From Gemmatimonadetes bacterium bin94 (lineage in GTDB: Bacteria > Gemmatimonadota > Gemmatimonadetes > Longimicrobiales > Gaopeijiaceae): DNA of 64,000 bases. The stretch lies in the NCBI GenBank assembly GCA_002238865.1, contig MPNE01000005.1:1-64000 (forward strand), written 5' to 3'. Below are positions 8,715 to 18,828 of this stretch, one piece after another. A program made the position numbers and the translations under genes. The notes under the pieces were generated by a model that was not told where the DNA came from, made no database searches, and was given only the letters and a program-made list of their open reading frames with translations. The first letter of the stretch is position 1. Every line of letters begins with the position of its first letter.

Positions 8715-10636
8715 ATGAGAACACGGTTCTTGGCGGCGGCGATCGCCACGGGCGCGAGAGGGGCCGCCGTCGCGGGCGCGATGTGGGTCGGCGCTGCGGG
8801 CGCATACTGGAACGCCGGAGCGGCCGCCCAGGCCCCGGATCCGGGCAGCTACTCCCCCGCGGTACACGATGTCGTCGAGGAGAGGGGGCACCTGGTTGCC
8901 ATGCGGGATGGGGTCCGTCTCTCGGTGGACGTGTACCGCCCGGCTGACTCGGGCCGCTTCCCGGGCGTGCTCACGATCACCCCGTACGACAACACGGGTC
9001 CGCGTGAACGTGCCCGCTGGTTCGCGCGGCGGGGGTATGTTGCCGTGCTGGCCGATTCGCGGGGACGCTACGACTCCGAGGGCGAGTGGGACCCCTTCAT
9101 CGTCGACCACAAGACCGATGGCTACGACCTGGTCGAGTGGGTCGCTGCGCAGCCGTGGTGCAACGGCAGCGTCGGCATGGTCGGGGGTTCGTATCTGGGC
9201 TGGACGCAGTGGTGGACCGCGAGCCAGGCTCCTCCGTCGCTGAAGGCCATCGCCCCCGCGGTCGCGCCCCCCGATCCCTTCCACAACATCCCCTACCAGC
9301 AGGGGATCATGCTGGGGCCGTTCGTGGACTGGGCCGCCTGGATGTCGGGACGGACCGCGCAGATCCGGGACGAGGGCCCCTACGGCGGCTTCACCAACAC
9401 CCGCTGGGACGACCTCCTCCACGCTCCATACATCACCCTGGACGAGGCGCGCGGGATGAAGGACGGGGGTTGGTGGAAGTCCTGGATCGACGGCTACGTG
9501 GCGAGCGATCCGTACTGGGACGGGATGGAGTACCAGTCGCCGGAGAGCTTCGCCCGCATGACCGTGCCGGCCCTCAACCTGACGGGCTGGTTCGACGCCG
9601 ACTTCCCGGGCTCACCGATCAACTACCTGGGGATGAAGGCCCACGGCGCCACGCCCGAGTCACGGCGCCCGAGCCTGATCATCGGCCCCTGGTTTCACGG
9701 CCTGAACGATCGTGTCGTCGGCGGGATCGACTACGGCCCCGAGGCCCGGATCGACCTCGATGGCTACATCACGCGCTGGTTCGACCACTTCCTGAAGGGC
9801 ATCGACAACGGCGTCGAGAACGATTCGCCCGTCTACGTCTTCGTCATGGGGCCGAACCGGTGGTACACCGCGGACGACTGGCCGCTGCCGGGGACCGAGT
9901 GGACCGACCTGTACCTCGCGTCGGGCGGCAGCGCCAACTCCAGCCGGGGTGACGGGCGCCTGGAGTGGGCCGTGCCCGCGGCGGACGGGTCCGACACATA
10001 CGTCTATGACCCGAGCGACCCCACCCCGTCCCCCTACGGCGACCATGGCCACATCCCGGGAGCCGTCGAGGCCGGGGGCCCCGCGCTGCGCGACGACGTC
10101 CTCGTGTTCGAGACACCCGTCTTCCGGGAGGCGATGGAGATCACGGGTCCGATCGAGGCGGTTCTCTACGCGTCGACCTCCGCCCGCGACACCGACTGGA
10201 TGGTGCGGCTCGTGGATGTCGAGCCCGACGGCTCGGCGATGCTCCTTGCCGAGGCCGTCCTGCGGGCGCGGCAACGCGACCCCGACAACGAAAGCCGCGT
10301 CCACCCCAAACGCCCGCACGAGAACAGACCCGCCCCCGCGCCCCCGACAACGAAGCCCGCTTCACCCCGAACCGCCTGAGCGAGATCGAGCCGGGTCGCG
10401 TCTACCGTTACCACATGGACTTCTGGCGCGTGACCGGCAACGTCTTCGGTCCCGGGCACCGGATCCGCATCGAGGTCTCGAGCAGCTATTATCCTTTCTA
10501 CCTGCGCAACCTCAACTCGGGACGCGACAACGCGGGGTTGGCGGGGGCCGACGAGATGGTCGTCGCCACGCAAACGATTCATCACGGACCCACGTACCCG
10601 TCCAGAGTGGTACTGCCCATCATCCGGAGGCGCTGA
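8715..10636 (+). pseudogene. CocE/NonD-type alpha/beta hydrolase, frameshifted by an internal 62-bp duplication
   Basis: Secreted serine hydrolase of the CocE/NonD (X-Pro dipeptidyl-peptidase-like) family. A signal peptide covers about 40 residues. RDGVRLSVDVYRPA and ITPYDNTGPR follow, then the nucleophile elbow GGSYLGWTQ (Ser near 159), Asp in GWFDADF, and His in GPWFHG. The first open frame ends at 10379 after an aberrant Pro-rich tail. The genuine C-terminal jelly-roll end (EPGRVYRYHMDFW, GHRIRIEVSSS, THHGPT-like region) continues in another frame to 10636. The switch is explained by a degenerate 62-base duplication at 10281-10342. Removing 62 bases gives exactly 620 codons in one frame. 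Either the gene is recently inactivated or the assembly holds an error there. Confidence 0.85.
10281..10404 (+). repeat. degenerate tandem duplication, 62-base period
   Basis: CCCGACAACGAA occurs at 10281 and again at 10343. The bases after each copy remain alignable (for example CGC, CACCCC/CACCCCG, CGCC, GAG) but with many substitutions. The second copy encodes the sequence expected for the family (PDNEARFTPNRLSEIE); the first reads as a corrupted version. Because 62 is not a multiple of three, it shifts the frame. Confidence 0.75.
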
Positions 10637-10639
10637 ATC

Positions 10640-11827
10640 TTGGACATGCTGGGAATCGATTTCAGCTGGGCCGATGTGGTAGCCTTGTGGAACACCGCGG
10701 TCGTCTATGTGGCGGCCCGCTGGCTACCCACCCTGGGCGCCATTCTGCTCGCTGCGTTCGCGTACTTCGTGGGCGGGTGGATCCTGCGCCGCGTGCAGAA
10801 AAGGTTCGCCGAAAAGACTGAAACCGATCTTGATGACGAGCTGGTGCGGGCCATCCGTCATGCATTCCGGCTCACGGTGGTAGCGTGGGCGCTGTGGCGG
10901 ATCCTGGGCTTGTGGATGCCGATCCTCGGCGCAGAGACGCCGGAGGGGGACTGGATCGCATGGGACTCCCAGCCCCGTGACTGGGTGTGGGGGATCTGGA
11001 TCGGGGTCGTCTTCTTCCCCCTGAGCCGTTTCGTTGGCCACCTGATGCGCAGCTTCGAGACGAGCATCATTTCCCGTACCTCGGAGACGGCCCTGGACGA
11101 GACGGCGCTGCCGATGATCAACCGGTTCGTGCGCTTCATTGTCATCGCGATCGGTTTGCTGCTGGCGATGACCCACCTGGGGTTCCAGATCGCTCCCCTC
11201 CTCGCGGGCGCCGGCGTCGCCGGGCTGGCGCTGTCGCTCGCCGCCAAGGACACCCTCTCGAACCTCATCGCCGGTGTGTTGCTCATCATGGACCGGCCCT
11301 TTCAGGTTGGCGACAGGATCGAGTTGTGGAACGCACCCCGGGAGACCGGCACCTGGGGTGACGTGATCGAGATCGGCTTGCGGGCGACGAAGATCCGCAA
11401 TCCCGACAACCTGGTGGTGGTGGTGCCGAACAACGAGATCATGCGGCGCGACATCATCAACTACACGATGTCGGGCGACGACATCCGGCTCCGGATTCCG
11501 TTCGCATGCGCGTACGAAGCGGACATCGAGCGGGCCAAGCTGCTGCTGAAGGAGGCCGCCGCCGAAGTCGAGGGGGTGAAGCTGGATCCCGCACCGATCG
11601 TGATTGTGCGCGGCTTCGGTCCGTCGGAGGTCAACCTGCAATTGCGCGTCTGGATCCAGGAAGCCCGCAATCGGCGGCGCATCGCGGACGAAATCACCGA
11701 GAAGGCGATGGTGAAGTTCGCCGACGCCGGGGTGGAGATCCCGTATCCGAAGCGGGAGCTGTATATCAGGCAGGGCGCAGCGGCACCGCTGTTGCCTTCC
11801 GGGGGGCCGGCTCAGCCCCTCAAGTAG
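10640..11827 (+). CDS. MscS-family mechanosensitive ion channel
   Basis: A 395-residue inner-membrane protein. The first 170 residues hold several hydrophobic helices. The pore helix and beta-domain entry are typical of MscS: GAGVAGLALSLAAKDTLSNL, then IAGVLLIMDRPFQVGDRIEL, then GDVIEIGLRATKIRNPDNLV and VVVPNNEIMRRDIINY. The C-terminal alpha/beta domain ends in GVEIPYPKRELYI, the usual family end. It opens under membrane tension and releases solutes. TTG at 10640 sits nine bases after GGAGG; the ATG six bases later is an alternative. Its 3' end overlaps the convergent barrel gene by 16 bases. Confidence 0.93.
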   Translation: MDMLGIDFSWADVVALWNTAVVYVAARWLPTLGAILLAAFAYFVGGWILRRVQKRFAEKTETDLDDELVRAIRHAFRLTVVAWALWRILGLWMPILGAETPEGDWIAWDSQPRDWVWGIWIGVVFFPLSRFVGHLMRSFETSIISRTSETALDETALPMINRFVRFIVIAIGLLLAMTHLGFQIAPLLAGAGVAGLALSLAAKDTLSNLIAGVLLIMDRPFQVGDRIELWNAPRETGTWGDVIEIGLRATKIRNPDNLVVVVPNNEIMRRDIINYTMSGDDIRLRIPFACAYEADIERAKLLLKEAAAEVEGVKLDPAPIVIVRGFGPSEVNLQLRVWIQEARNRRRIADEITEKAMVKFADAGVEIPYPKRELYIRQGAAAPLLPSGGPAQPLK

Positions 11828-12480
11828 ACGAAGCCACCACGAAGCGCCAGGGTCCGACGTCTCAGGGAATCGTTCGACGTGTCGATATCCTGGAGCCCGT
11901 GGGTGTACAGGGCACCGAGCGAAATGCCCAGCCTGTCGGCAAGCCAGAGCTCGAGGCCGCCACCGGCGGCCACGCCAGGGTCGAAGGGTGCCCTGCTCAG
12001 GTTGGGGCTCTCGTGGCAGTCGTCATCGCGGTCGACCAACGCTCCGCCCACATTGGCCTTGGCGTAGAGTTCGCAGGACAGCTCAAAGGCGACGGCGGGG
12101 CCGGCTAGCAGATGGCCCCGGACGCGGTCGCTTCCAAGGGGGAATTGAACCCTCGCCAGTCCGGTGATTTCGAAGTGGCTGGTCTCAATCGTGCTCTGGC
12201 CGATCACTTCGGTCGACGCGAAGATCAGGCTACCGCCCTTTTGCGAGTAGCTGCCGCCCACCTGAAAGCCCAGGGTTTCCGACCTCGGGAAAGTGAACGC
12301 GATGCCGATGGAGGAAAGCCTCACCGATTCGACTCCGGGGACCGGTCCTGCGGTGCTGGCGATGCTCAGCGTTGCAATGTTCACGCCGCCGGTCAGGGCG
12401 ACGGTGGTCTGGCCGTTTGCGGGCGATGCGGGCAGCAGGAGAAGGGCCGTCGCAAGGAGGGGGGTGGCGTGGTGTTTCAT
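11812..12480 (-). CDS. small outer-membrane beta-barrel protein (PorT-like), copy 1
   Basis: A 222-residue exported protein: a signal peptide of about 23 residues ending ANGQ, then alternating amphipathic strands and an aromatic C-terminal strand (GGFVYLRG). It begins TVALTGGVNIATL and contains GFQVGGSYSQKGG and GHLLAGPAVAFELSC, features of PorT/outer-membrane-protein beta-barrel domains of about eight strands. Two cysteines (in ELSCELYAKA and DDDCHESP) may form a loop disulfide. A paralogue at 32920-33594 shares the same pattern, including the cysteine pair. Function is unknown; these small barrels are structural or assembly factors in other bacteria. Confidence 0.8.
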   Translation of the reverse strand: MKHHATPLLATALLLLPASPANGQTTVALTGGVNIATLSIASTAGPVPGVESVRLSSIGIAFTFPRSETLGFQVGGSYSQKGGSLIFASTEVIGQSTIETSHFEITGLARVQFPLGSDRVRGHLLAGPAVAFELSCELYAKANVGGALVDRDDDCHESPNLSRAPFDPGVAAGGGLELWLADRLGISLGALYTHGLQDIDTSNDSLRRRTLALRGGFVYLRG

Positions 12481-12594
12481 GCAGGGTCCCTTTTCGAAGC
12501 AGAGTTCCGGGGGTGGGGGGAACGGACGCCCGCCCCGGCACCGAGTAGGCGAATAATCCTACCGGAATCTAACAGGCATGGGAGCCCACTCAGG

Positions 12595-13779
12595 ATGAAG
12601 ATCAAGCCGATCGGGACAGAGACGGACGACTACGGAGCACTGGCCCGGCTATCCGGGGTTGCCAATGTCCTCGCGTTCACCGCTCTTCTCGCGCAGCCGG
12701 TTGCCGCGAGTTGGCTGGCGGGGCAGGAGGGGCGGACGTTCCGGCCACTCAGGTCATTGGGCGCGGGCAGCGAAGTGACGGCTTCGGTGAGTCTCGGCGA
12801 CGTGAACGGCGACGGGGCCCTTGACGTCGTCGTCGCCAACGGCCGCCACTGGCCAGGGCAGAACCGGATCTACCTGAACGACGGCCGGGCCGCTTTCACC
12901 CTCGCGCGGAGGCTCGGCGAGGAAGAGGCCGGCACCTATGCGGTCCCACTCGCCGACTTCGATCACGACGGTGACCTGGACATCGCGGTGGGGAACGACC
13001 GTACGCGAAACCTCGTCTTCCTCAACGACGGCGGAGGTCGCTTCGAGGCCGGAGCCACCTTCGGCACCCCCAGTTCGACACGAAGTCTGACGTTGGCGGA
13101 TCTGGACGGCGACGGAAACACCGACATCCTGGTGGTCAACCGGGGACGCCGGAACTTCGTCTTCCACGGGGACGGGTCGGGGGGCTTCAGCACCGGGACG
13201 CCGTTCGGGGCGGGGGACGACTCCACGATCGACGTCGCCGCCGCGGACCTCGACGGTGACGGGGATCTCGACCTGGTGCTTGCCAACCGCGACGGTGGGG
13301 CGAACGCAGTCCACTGGAACGACGGGGGTGCCTTCGCGCGTGTGACCGGGTACGGAACCGGCAGCGACGAGACGCGCGGTGTGGCGGTGGGCGACGTGGA
13401 CGGCGATGGACGACCGGACATCGTAACGGCGAACATCGGCGAGGCGAACGCGGTGTACTTCGGCGATGCCGGGGGAGGGTTCGAGCGGAGCCTGCCCTTC
13501 GGAGCCGACGACGACCAGAGTTACGCGGTCCGCGTCGCGGACGTCGATCTCGACGGGGATCCGGACGTCGTCGTGGCGAACGTGGGCGCGCAGAACGCGG
13601 TGTACTTCAACCGGGGCGGAGAGGTCCCCGGCTTCGACGAATTCCGCTTCGGGTGTGAGGACTGCGCCACCTACGGCGTGGCGGTGGGTGATCTGAACGG
13701 AGACGGGTTTCCGGAGATCGTTACCGCGAATTCGGGTGCGCCGAACGGGGTGTTCGCGAATGTGGGGGTGGGGCGGTAG
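12595..13779 (+). CDS. secreted FG-GAP/VCBS repeat protein (seven repeats)
   Basis: A 394-residue exported protein. After an N-terminal hydrophobic segment (near residues 20-40) come seven repeats of about 48 residues, each with a calcium-loop core: DVNGDGALDVVVAN, DFDHDGDLDIAVGN, DLDGDGNTDILVVN, DLDGDGDLDLVLAN, DVDGDGRPDIVTAN, DVDLDGDPDVVVAN and DLNGDGFPEIVTAN. Seven FG-GAP blades fit one closed beta-propeller as in integrin-alpha-like folds. No catalytic domain is attached. It probably binds calcium and a cell-surface or extracellular partner. The ATG at 12595 was chosen because homology and the hydrophobic segment start just after it, although the frame is open further upstream. Confidence 0.85.
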   Translation: MKIKPIGTETDDYGALARLSGVANVLAFTALLAQPVAASWLAGQEGRTFRPLRSLGAGSEVTASVSLGDVNGDGALDVVVANGRHWPGQNRIYLNDGRAAFTLARRLGEEEAGTYAVPLADFDHDGDLDIAVGNDRTRNLVFLNDGGGRFEAGATFGTPSSTRSLTLADLDGDGNTDILVVNRGRRNFVFHGDGSGGFSTGTPFGAGDDSTIDVAAADLDGDGDLDLVLANRDGGANAVHWNDGGAFARVTGYGTGSDETRGVAVGDVDGDGRPDIVTANIGEANAVYFGDAGGGFERSLPFGADDDQSYAVRVADVDLDGDPDVVVANVGAQNAVYFNRGGEVPGFDEFRFGCEDCATYGVAVGDLNGDGFPEIVTANSGAPNGVFANVGVGR

Positions 13780-14164
13780 GGGGGATCCGGCGGACTGCTC
13801 AGGGCCCAACACCCAGGGCGGGGCCGAAGAGATTCGGTACACTCGAATCTTGCGGGGCGTTCTGGACGTACCGTACTATCCCAACGAGGAGATGCGCCTG
13901 AACGGGGATGGGGTGATGGGCCGGGAGAACAGGCTTGTGCGCAGTGATGGGTGGCGGTTGACGCCGTGGTGAGGAGCTAAGGTGACCTCCAGGCGAGTCG
14001 GAATCCGGACATGCCGACGCAGTCGAGTGGTCGGCACTGCGGAGGGAGTTGCGCGCATCGGCGGTGCCACTCAGTTGACGCCACACCAACCTCAACCGTC
14101 CCAATCGATGGCGAACCTCATGCTATCCAGAGCTATTGGCACGTCCATTCGCGAAGGAGGAACC
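13780..14164. other. 385-base gap before susC, no supported gene
   Basis: Short open frames exist but none shows a recognisable protein or a good ribosome site. A TTGACG hexamer at about 14077 and AAGGAGGAACC directly before the ATG at 14165 show that this is mainly the leader of the SusC operon. No clear -10 box, riboswitch or operator could be identified by eye. Confidence 0.5.
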
Positions 14165-17100
14165 ATGCCAGTCCATTCATTCGCCCAACGAACGATGACG
14201 GTCCCGAGAAGACGCAGTAGAGCCACAAATGGCGGATTGGGGGTGGCGGCGCTGGCCGTCGCCCTCCTCGCCAGCCCCCTGTCGGCACAAACCGGGACGG
14301 TCTCCGGCACCCTGATCCACGGTGAGTCGGGAGAACCTCTCGGCAACGTTCAGATATCCCTCGAGGGTACCGATCTCGGATCCCTTTCCAACAACCAGGG
14401 CCGGTTCCTCATCCTGAACGTGCCGGCCGGCGAGCTCGAGTTGGTGGTGCAGCTCATCGGGTTCAGGGAGGAGCGCCGGACGGTGTCAGTAGGCGCTGGA
14501 GAGTCGTCGCTCGTCGATATTTCCATGTATCCCCAAGCGGTGGCGGTGGAGGGGGTGGTGGTGACGGGGACGGCAATTGCCGCCCAGAAGCGGGAGGTGG
14601 GCAACAGCATCTCCCTGGTCACCTCGGATGAGCTCCTCTACGCCGGCGCCATCAACCTGGAGGACGCACTCCGGGGCCGCGCACTGGGCGTGAGCATCAC
14701 GGGAGCGTCCGGGACGGCCGGCGCGGGATCCGACATCCTGCTCCGTGGCACCAACTCCGTGAACGGGCGCAACCGGCCCCTCATCTACGTCGACGGCGTG
14801 CGCATGCCCACGGGCACCCTCGAGGACGCCTCCGGCGAAGCTCAGGAGCACGCGACCTTCCTCGGCAGCATCCGTGAGGAGGACATCGACAGGATCGAGG
14901 TCATCAAGGGGCCTGCGGCGTCGAGTCTGTACGGCACCGACGCCAGCGCCGGAGTGATCCAGATCTTCACCAAGAAGGGGGTGCCCGGCGCACCTCGGTG
15001 GACCATGAACGTGCGACAAGGCCTCCAGCGGATCGGCCACGTGGGGCCGAGCGTCGACCCCACCGGCCTCCGCGTGAACGACTGCACGCGCCAGTTCAAC
15101 CACTCCATGGAAGATGGGTACCACTTCAATCGGGACGAACAGGGAGCGCTCATCGCGGACCCCGGCTGCCCGGCCAGCGGCACCTGGCTCCGGGACGCCC
15201 GCGTCCAGGACTATTCCCTTTCCGTCAGGGGCGGGAGCGACGATGTCACCTACTTCGCCTCCGGGGGCTACGGCATCACCGAGGGCGTCGTCGATCCGAA
15301 CGCGTCCGAGGACCTGAACGTCCGGGCGAACTTCACCTTCAACGGCTTCGAGAACTTCCAGATCAATCTCAACAACTTCTACACGCGCCGGGACATCACA
15401 TGGATCCCCAACGGAGACCAGGTCGAAGGGCTGCTGTACAATGTGGCCCGCGGCGACGAGGGGGAGACACCGGACAACGACGACTCCACGGTGCTGGACC
15501 TTACGCAGGACCAGGTGGTCAATCACTTCAACTCCAGCGCGAACGTCGACTGGACACCGATGGACAACATGCGGCATCGGTTGACGTTCGGCCTGGACTA
15601 CTCGAACTCCCACTACATCACTCAGCGGCCCTGGCTCTTCTGGAACAACCCCCTCGGCACGCGGACCGTGGACATCGAGAACCGCCGGGTGATCACCCTG
15701 GACTATGCGGCCACCTACCTGTTCGAACTCCCGGGGGACATTACCTCTACCACCTCCGTCGGTGCCCAGTACAACCAATTCGAGCACCTGGGGAACCGGA
15801 CCGACGTGGAAGGCTTCATCGGGCCCGGGGCGAAGGTTCTGGAGAACGCCGAGGAGGTCACGAACTTCAACGAGGATCGGGACGCTACGGAGGGCGGAGG
15901 GTTCTTTTTCCAGGAGCAGTTCGGTTGGAAGAACCGTCTCTTCGTCAACGGGGGCCTTCGCGCCGACACCCACAGCTCGTTCGGGGAGGAATACACCCGC
16001 GACGTCCGGTTTACGATCTACCCGAAGGCCCAGGCCACCTATACCATCTCGGACCACGACTTCTGGCCGTCCTGGTGGGAGACCTTCCGTCTGCGCGGCG
16101 CGTACGGCGAGTCAGGCGATGCGCCGCCAGCCGATGGCTCGGTGACGGTCTTCCAGGCTTCCTCCCTCGCCGACGAGAACAACCTGGGCTTCATCATCCA
16201 GAACCTGGCGAACCTCAGATTGGGTCCCGAGCGGGCCAAGGAGTGGGAGACCGGCTTCGACGCGTCTCTCTTCGAGGGGATCCTGGCTCTCAACGGCACC
16301 GTCTACAAGCGAACGACCTACGACGGGCTGATCAACGTGGCCCCGCCGCCCTCCAGCGGCATTGCCGAGAACATCCCGCAGAACGTCGGCGTCTGGGACA
16401 GCCGGGGCGTCGAGGTCGGCGTCGACTTCCTGGTCTTCGAGGGCTTCAGCAGCCGCGTGAGCATCAACGGGAACTACCAGTACAACCAGACCCGGATGGT
16501 CGAGCTGGGAGACCCCCAGTTCGAGGAGTTCTCGTTCAACTACCTGAACCGGTACCGGCCGGATCGGCCGATTCCGTCCCTGTACGGGAAGAAGATGTGC
16601 AATCCCAACGAGATGGGCGCGCTCCCGATCTACACGGACGACGACAACTGCGTCCTGGACGGCGTCGAGATTCAGAACCATCCCGACACGTTCTTCTACG
16701 CGCCCAGCCGGCCGCCCCACGAGGCGTCGGTGGGTGTCAGGGCCACCCTCTTCGACGACTTCGTTCTCGATGCGTTCGGCGTCGCGCAGATGGGGCACTG
16801 GCTCTACGACGACATGGCCCAGGAGCTGGCGGCCGACGGCCTGTGGCCGGCGTGCTGGCCCGTCAACGACGCGGTCAACGCCGGTGTCGCGGCCGAAGAT
16901 CCGAGCCTGTACTCCCAGTACACGGCGCAGGAGATCGGGCGCTGTTGGGAGAACGAATCCGACAACGAAGACTGGATGCAGCCGGCCGACTACTTCCGGC
17001 TGCAGGCCGTGAGTCTGTCCTACCGGGTGCCGCGGGAATGGCTGCTCGGAGGCGTCACGGGGGCCACGATCCAACTCCGCGCCACGAACCTGATCACGTT

Positions 17101-17224
17101 CACGAACTTCTCGGGTCTCTATCCCGACGCGTTGATCAGGCCCGCCCAGCAGACGGCGCGGGGCAACGGCTACATCCTGCCCCCAGCCAAGCAGTTCTCG
17201 TTGAACCTGCGGGTCAACTTCTAA
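14165..17224 (+). CDS. SusC/RagA-family TonB-linked outer-membrane receptor
   Basis: A 1019-residue TonB-dependent receptor. Signal peptide ends at SPLSAQ near residue 40; a CarboxypepD_reg-like domain follows (GTVSGTLIHGESGEPLGNVQ, then GRFLILNVPAGELELVVQ). The plug has VVVTGTAIAAQKREVGNS, DALRGRALGVSI, and LIYVDGVRM with the RIEVIKGPAASSLYGTDASA motif. The rest is a 22-strand barrel ending PPAKQFSLNLRVNF, with a C-terminal Phe as usual for Bam recognition. It pairs with the SusD gene 22 bases downstream to take up an oligomeric nutrient. The ATG follows an excellent AAGGAGG site; the longer frame upstream is not needed. Confidence 0.95.
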   Translation: MPVHSFAQRTMTVPRRRSRATNGGLGVAALAVALLASPLSAQTGTVSGTLIHGESGEPLGNVQISLEGTDLGSLSNNQGRFLILNVPAGELELVVQLIGFREERRTVSVGAGESSLVDISMYPQAVAVEGVVVTGTAIAAQKREVGNSISLVTSDELLYAGAINLEDALRGRALGVSITGASGTAGAGSDILLRGTNSVNGRNRPLIYVDGVRMPTGTLEDASGEAQEHATFLGSIREEDIDRIEVIKGPAASSLYGTDASAGVIQIFTKKGVPGAPRWTMNVRQGLQRIGHVGPSVDPTGLRVNDCTRQFNHSMEDGYHFNRDEQGALIADPGCPASGTWLRDARVQDYSLSVRGGSDDVTYFASGGYGITEGVVDPNASEDLNVRANFTFNGFENFQINLNNFYTRRDITWIPNGDQVEGLLYNVARGDEGETPDNDDSTVLDLTQDQVVNHFNSSANVDWTPMDNMRHRLTFGLDYSNSHYITQRPWLFWNNPLGTRTVDIENRRVITLDYAATYLFELPGDITSTTSVGAQYNQFEHLGNRTDVEGFIGPGAKVLENAEEVTNFNEDRDATEGGGFFFQEQFGWKNRLFVNGGLRADTHSSFGEEYTRDVRFTIYPKAQATYTISDHDFWPSWWETFRLRGAYGESGDAPPADGSVTVFQASSLADENNLGFIIQNLANLRLGPERAKEWETGFDASLFEGILALNGTVYKRTTYDGLINVAPPPSSGIAENIPQNVGVWDSRGVEVGVDFLVFEGFSSRVSINGNYQYNQTRMVELGDPQFEEFSFNYLNRYRPDRPIPSLYGKKMCNPNEMGALPIYTDDDNCVLDGVEIQNHPDTFFYAPSRPPHEASVGVRATLFDDFVLDAFGVAQMGHWLYDDMAQELAADGLWPACWPVNDAVNAGVAAEDPSLYSQYTAQEIGRCWENESDNEDWMQPADYFRLQAVSLSYRVPREWLLGGVTGATIQLRATNLITFTNFSGLYPDALIRPAQQTARGNGYILPPAKQFSLNLRVNF

Positions 17225-17246
17225 CCGGGCCCAAGGAGAACTTCCA

Positions 17247-18761
17247 ATGAAAGACACAAGGAAAAACACAAGATCGATCTTCGGACTGCTGGGCATCACC
17301 GCCGTGTTCGCGACGGCCGGGTGCGTCGACACCGAGATCCAGGGCGTGATTATCGAGGACGACATCGAAGATCCCAACCTGATGGTGGCGTTCGTTCGGG
17401 GCATCAACTCCGAACTCCATGACAACATGCGTGACTTCAGCGGGGTCTGGTGGTTCGCCGGCTCCGCCACCGACGACTTCAACAACGACGGAACCAGCTC
17501 CAGCGGCGAAGAGATCCTGGAGTACCGCAACTACCGGGACCGGCCCGGGGACTTCCCCTGGGAGCAGCTCCACGAGGCCGCCTGGTCGGGCTACTACGGT
17601 GTGCACATCACCACCCGGGTCTTCGAGGCAGAGGGGATCGCCGCCCATCCCCTCACCGCCCGCGCATGGCTGGTCTCCGGGTGGGCCGAGCGCATGCTCG
17701 GCGAGCTGTTCTGCGAGTCCGTCTACAACTATGGGCCGGGTGCCGGGGCCCTCATCGGGCCGACCGACCAGTACGACCCCTCCCGCACGGTTGATACCGA
17801 CTCGATCATGAGGAGGTCGCTGAATGCCATGCAGAACGCTCTCGCCGTGGCCGAAGCGACCGTGGCGGCCGGCGCCCCCACCCCCGACGGTGACGCGCGC
17901 ATCTTCGATCCCGTGAAGCTCATGTACGCGGCCCACGGCGGCATCGCTCAGGCGGCGATGTTGATGGGCGACTGGGATCTGGCGGTGCAGCACGCCGCCC
18001 AGGTGCCCGACGACTTCATCCTGTACAGCCACTCCGATCCCGAGGTGGAGGACAACGGCTGGTTCGACGTGTCCTTCCAGAACGATGACTTCACGCTCTG
18101 GAACACGCCGGTGCATCGGGTCTTCCATGACGACCCCCGCGTCCCCTGGGTCAAGTGCGGCGACTGGAGTTCCGATACGTTGCGGACGACTCACGGACCC
18201 CGCGGGCAAATCCGCGACACCGGCCGGTGCGACTTCGCCGCGGGCTACGGCGGCGAGTTCCGGGCCGAGAGCAACAGTATGCCGCTCTACTCCTCCCTGA
18301 AATCCGAAACCGAGGGCCTGCTGGTGCGGCCGGGCGGTGAGACCGGTGAGGATGCCGACTTCCCCATGGTGCGGGGCACCGAGATGCTCCTCATCCGCGC
18401 GGAGAAGGCGCTGCTGGACGGCAACCTGGCGCAGTTCGCGAACCTGGTGAACCAGGAGCGCGCCGTGTACGGCATGGATCCCATCGAGACGCCCACGACC
18501 GCGGGAGCTCTGGAGTATCCCAACGCCGAGGACGACGCCTGGTCGATCCTGGATCGCGAGCGCTACACGATCATGCATCTGGAGGGCCGGCGCCTCGCGG
18601 ACATGAGGCGTTGGCAGCACCCGTACATCGCCGAGAGCCACGCGATCAACCCTCGCGTGGAATCCGAGAACGGGGCGTCCAGGGTGGTGTATTGCATGCC
18701 GATCGCGGATATCGAGTGCGACGCGAATGGTGATTTCACCTGCCCCGGCGTGGGCGGTTGA
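17247..18761 (+). CDS. SusD/RagB-family nutrient-binding outer-membrane lipoprotein
   Basis: A 504-residue lipoprotein with lipobox cysteine in FATAGCVDTE near residue 27. The tetratricopeptide-rich SusD fold is suggested by segments such as TARAWLVSGWAERMLGELFC near the middle, FPMVRGTEMLLIRAEKALLDG, NLVNQERAVYGM, and the C-terminal LDRERYTIMHLEGRRLADMR, the RagB signature. An AAGGAG site precedes the ATG. It lies over the SusC barrel as a lid and captures substrate. No glycoside hydrolase is nearby, so the substrate may be a peptide, a glycan or another polymer. Confidence 0.93.
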   Translation: MKDTRKNTRSIFGLLGITAVFATAGCVDTEIQGVIIEDDIEDPNLMVAFVRGINSELHDNMRDFSGVWWFAGSATDDFNNDGTSSSGEEILEYRNYRDRPGDFPWEQLHEAAWSGYYGVHITTRVFEAEGIAAHPLTARAWLVSGWAERMLGELFCESVYNYGPGAGALIGPTDQYDPSRTVDTDSIMRRSLNAMQNALAVAEATVAAGAPTPDGDARIFDPVKLMYAAHGGIAQAAMLMGDWDLAVQHAAQVPDDFILYSHSDPEVEDNGWFDVSFQNDDFTLWNTPVHRVFHDDPRVPWVKCGDWSSDTLRTTHGPRGQIRDTGRCDFAAGYGGEFRAESNSMPLYSSLKSETEGLLVRPGGETGEDADFPMVRGTEMLLIRAEKALLDGNLAQFANLVNQERAVYGMDPIETPTTAGALEYPNAEDDAWSILDRERYTIMHLEGRRLADMRRWQHPYIAESHAINPRVESENGASRVVYCMPIADIECDANGDFTCPGVGG

Positions 18762-18828
18762 CCCGCATCGGCCGTCTGGGCCGGCCGGGTGGGCGCTGCA
18801 GGATTCCGGCCCTGAGAAGAAGGAGGAC

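Noticed and set aside
12790-13760. Periodic DNA repeats of about 145 bases considered as a CRISPR or satellite array
   Set aside because: The period equals one FG-GAP blade and the conserved parts are coding calcium loops; spacers are not unrelated and the frame is kept.
14998-17250. A 750-codon second frame inside susC
   Set aside because: Composition dominated by Arg, Pro and Gly and no motif; the SusC frame is continuous to its aromatic C-terminus.
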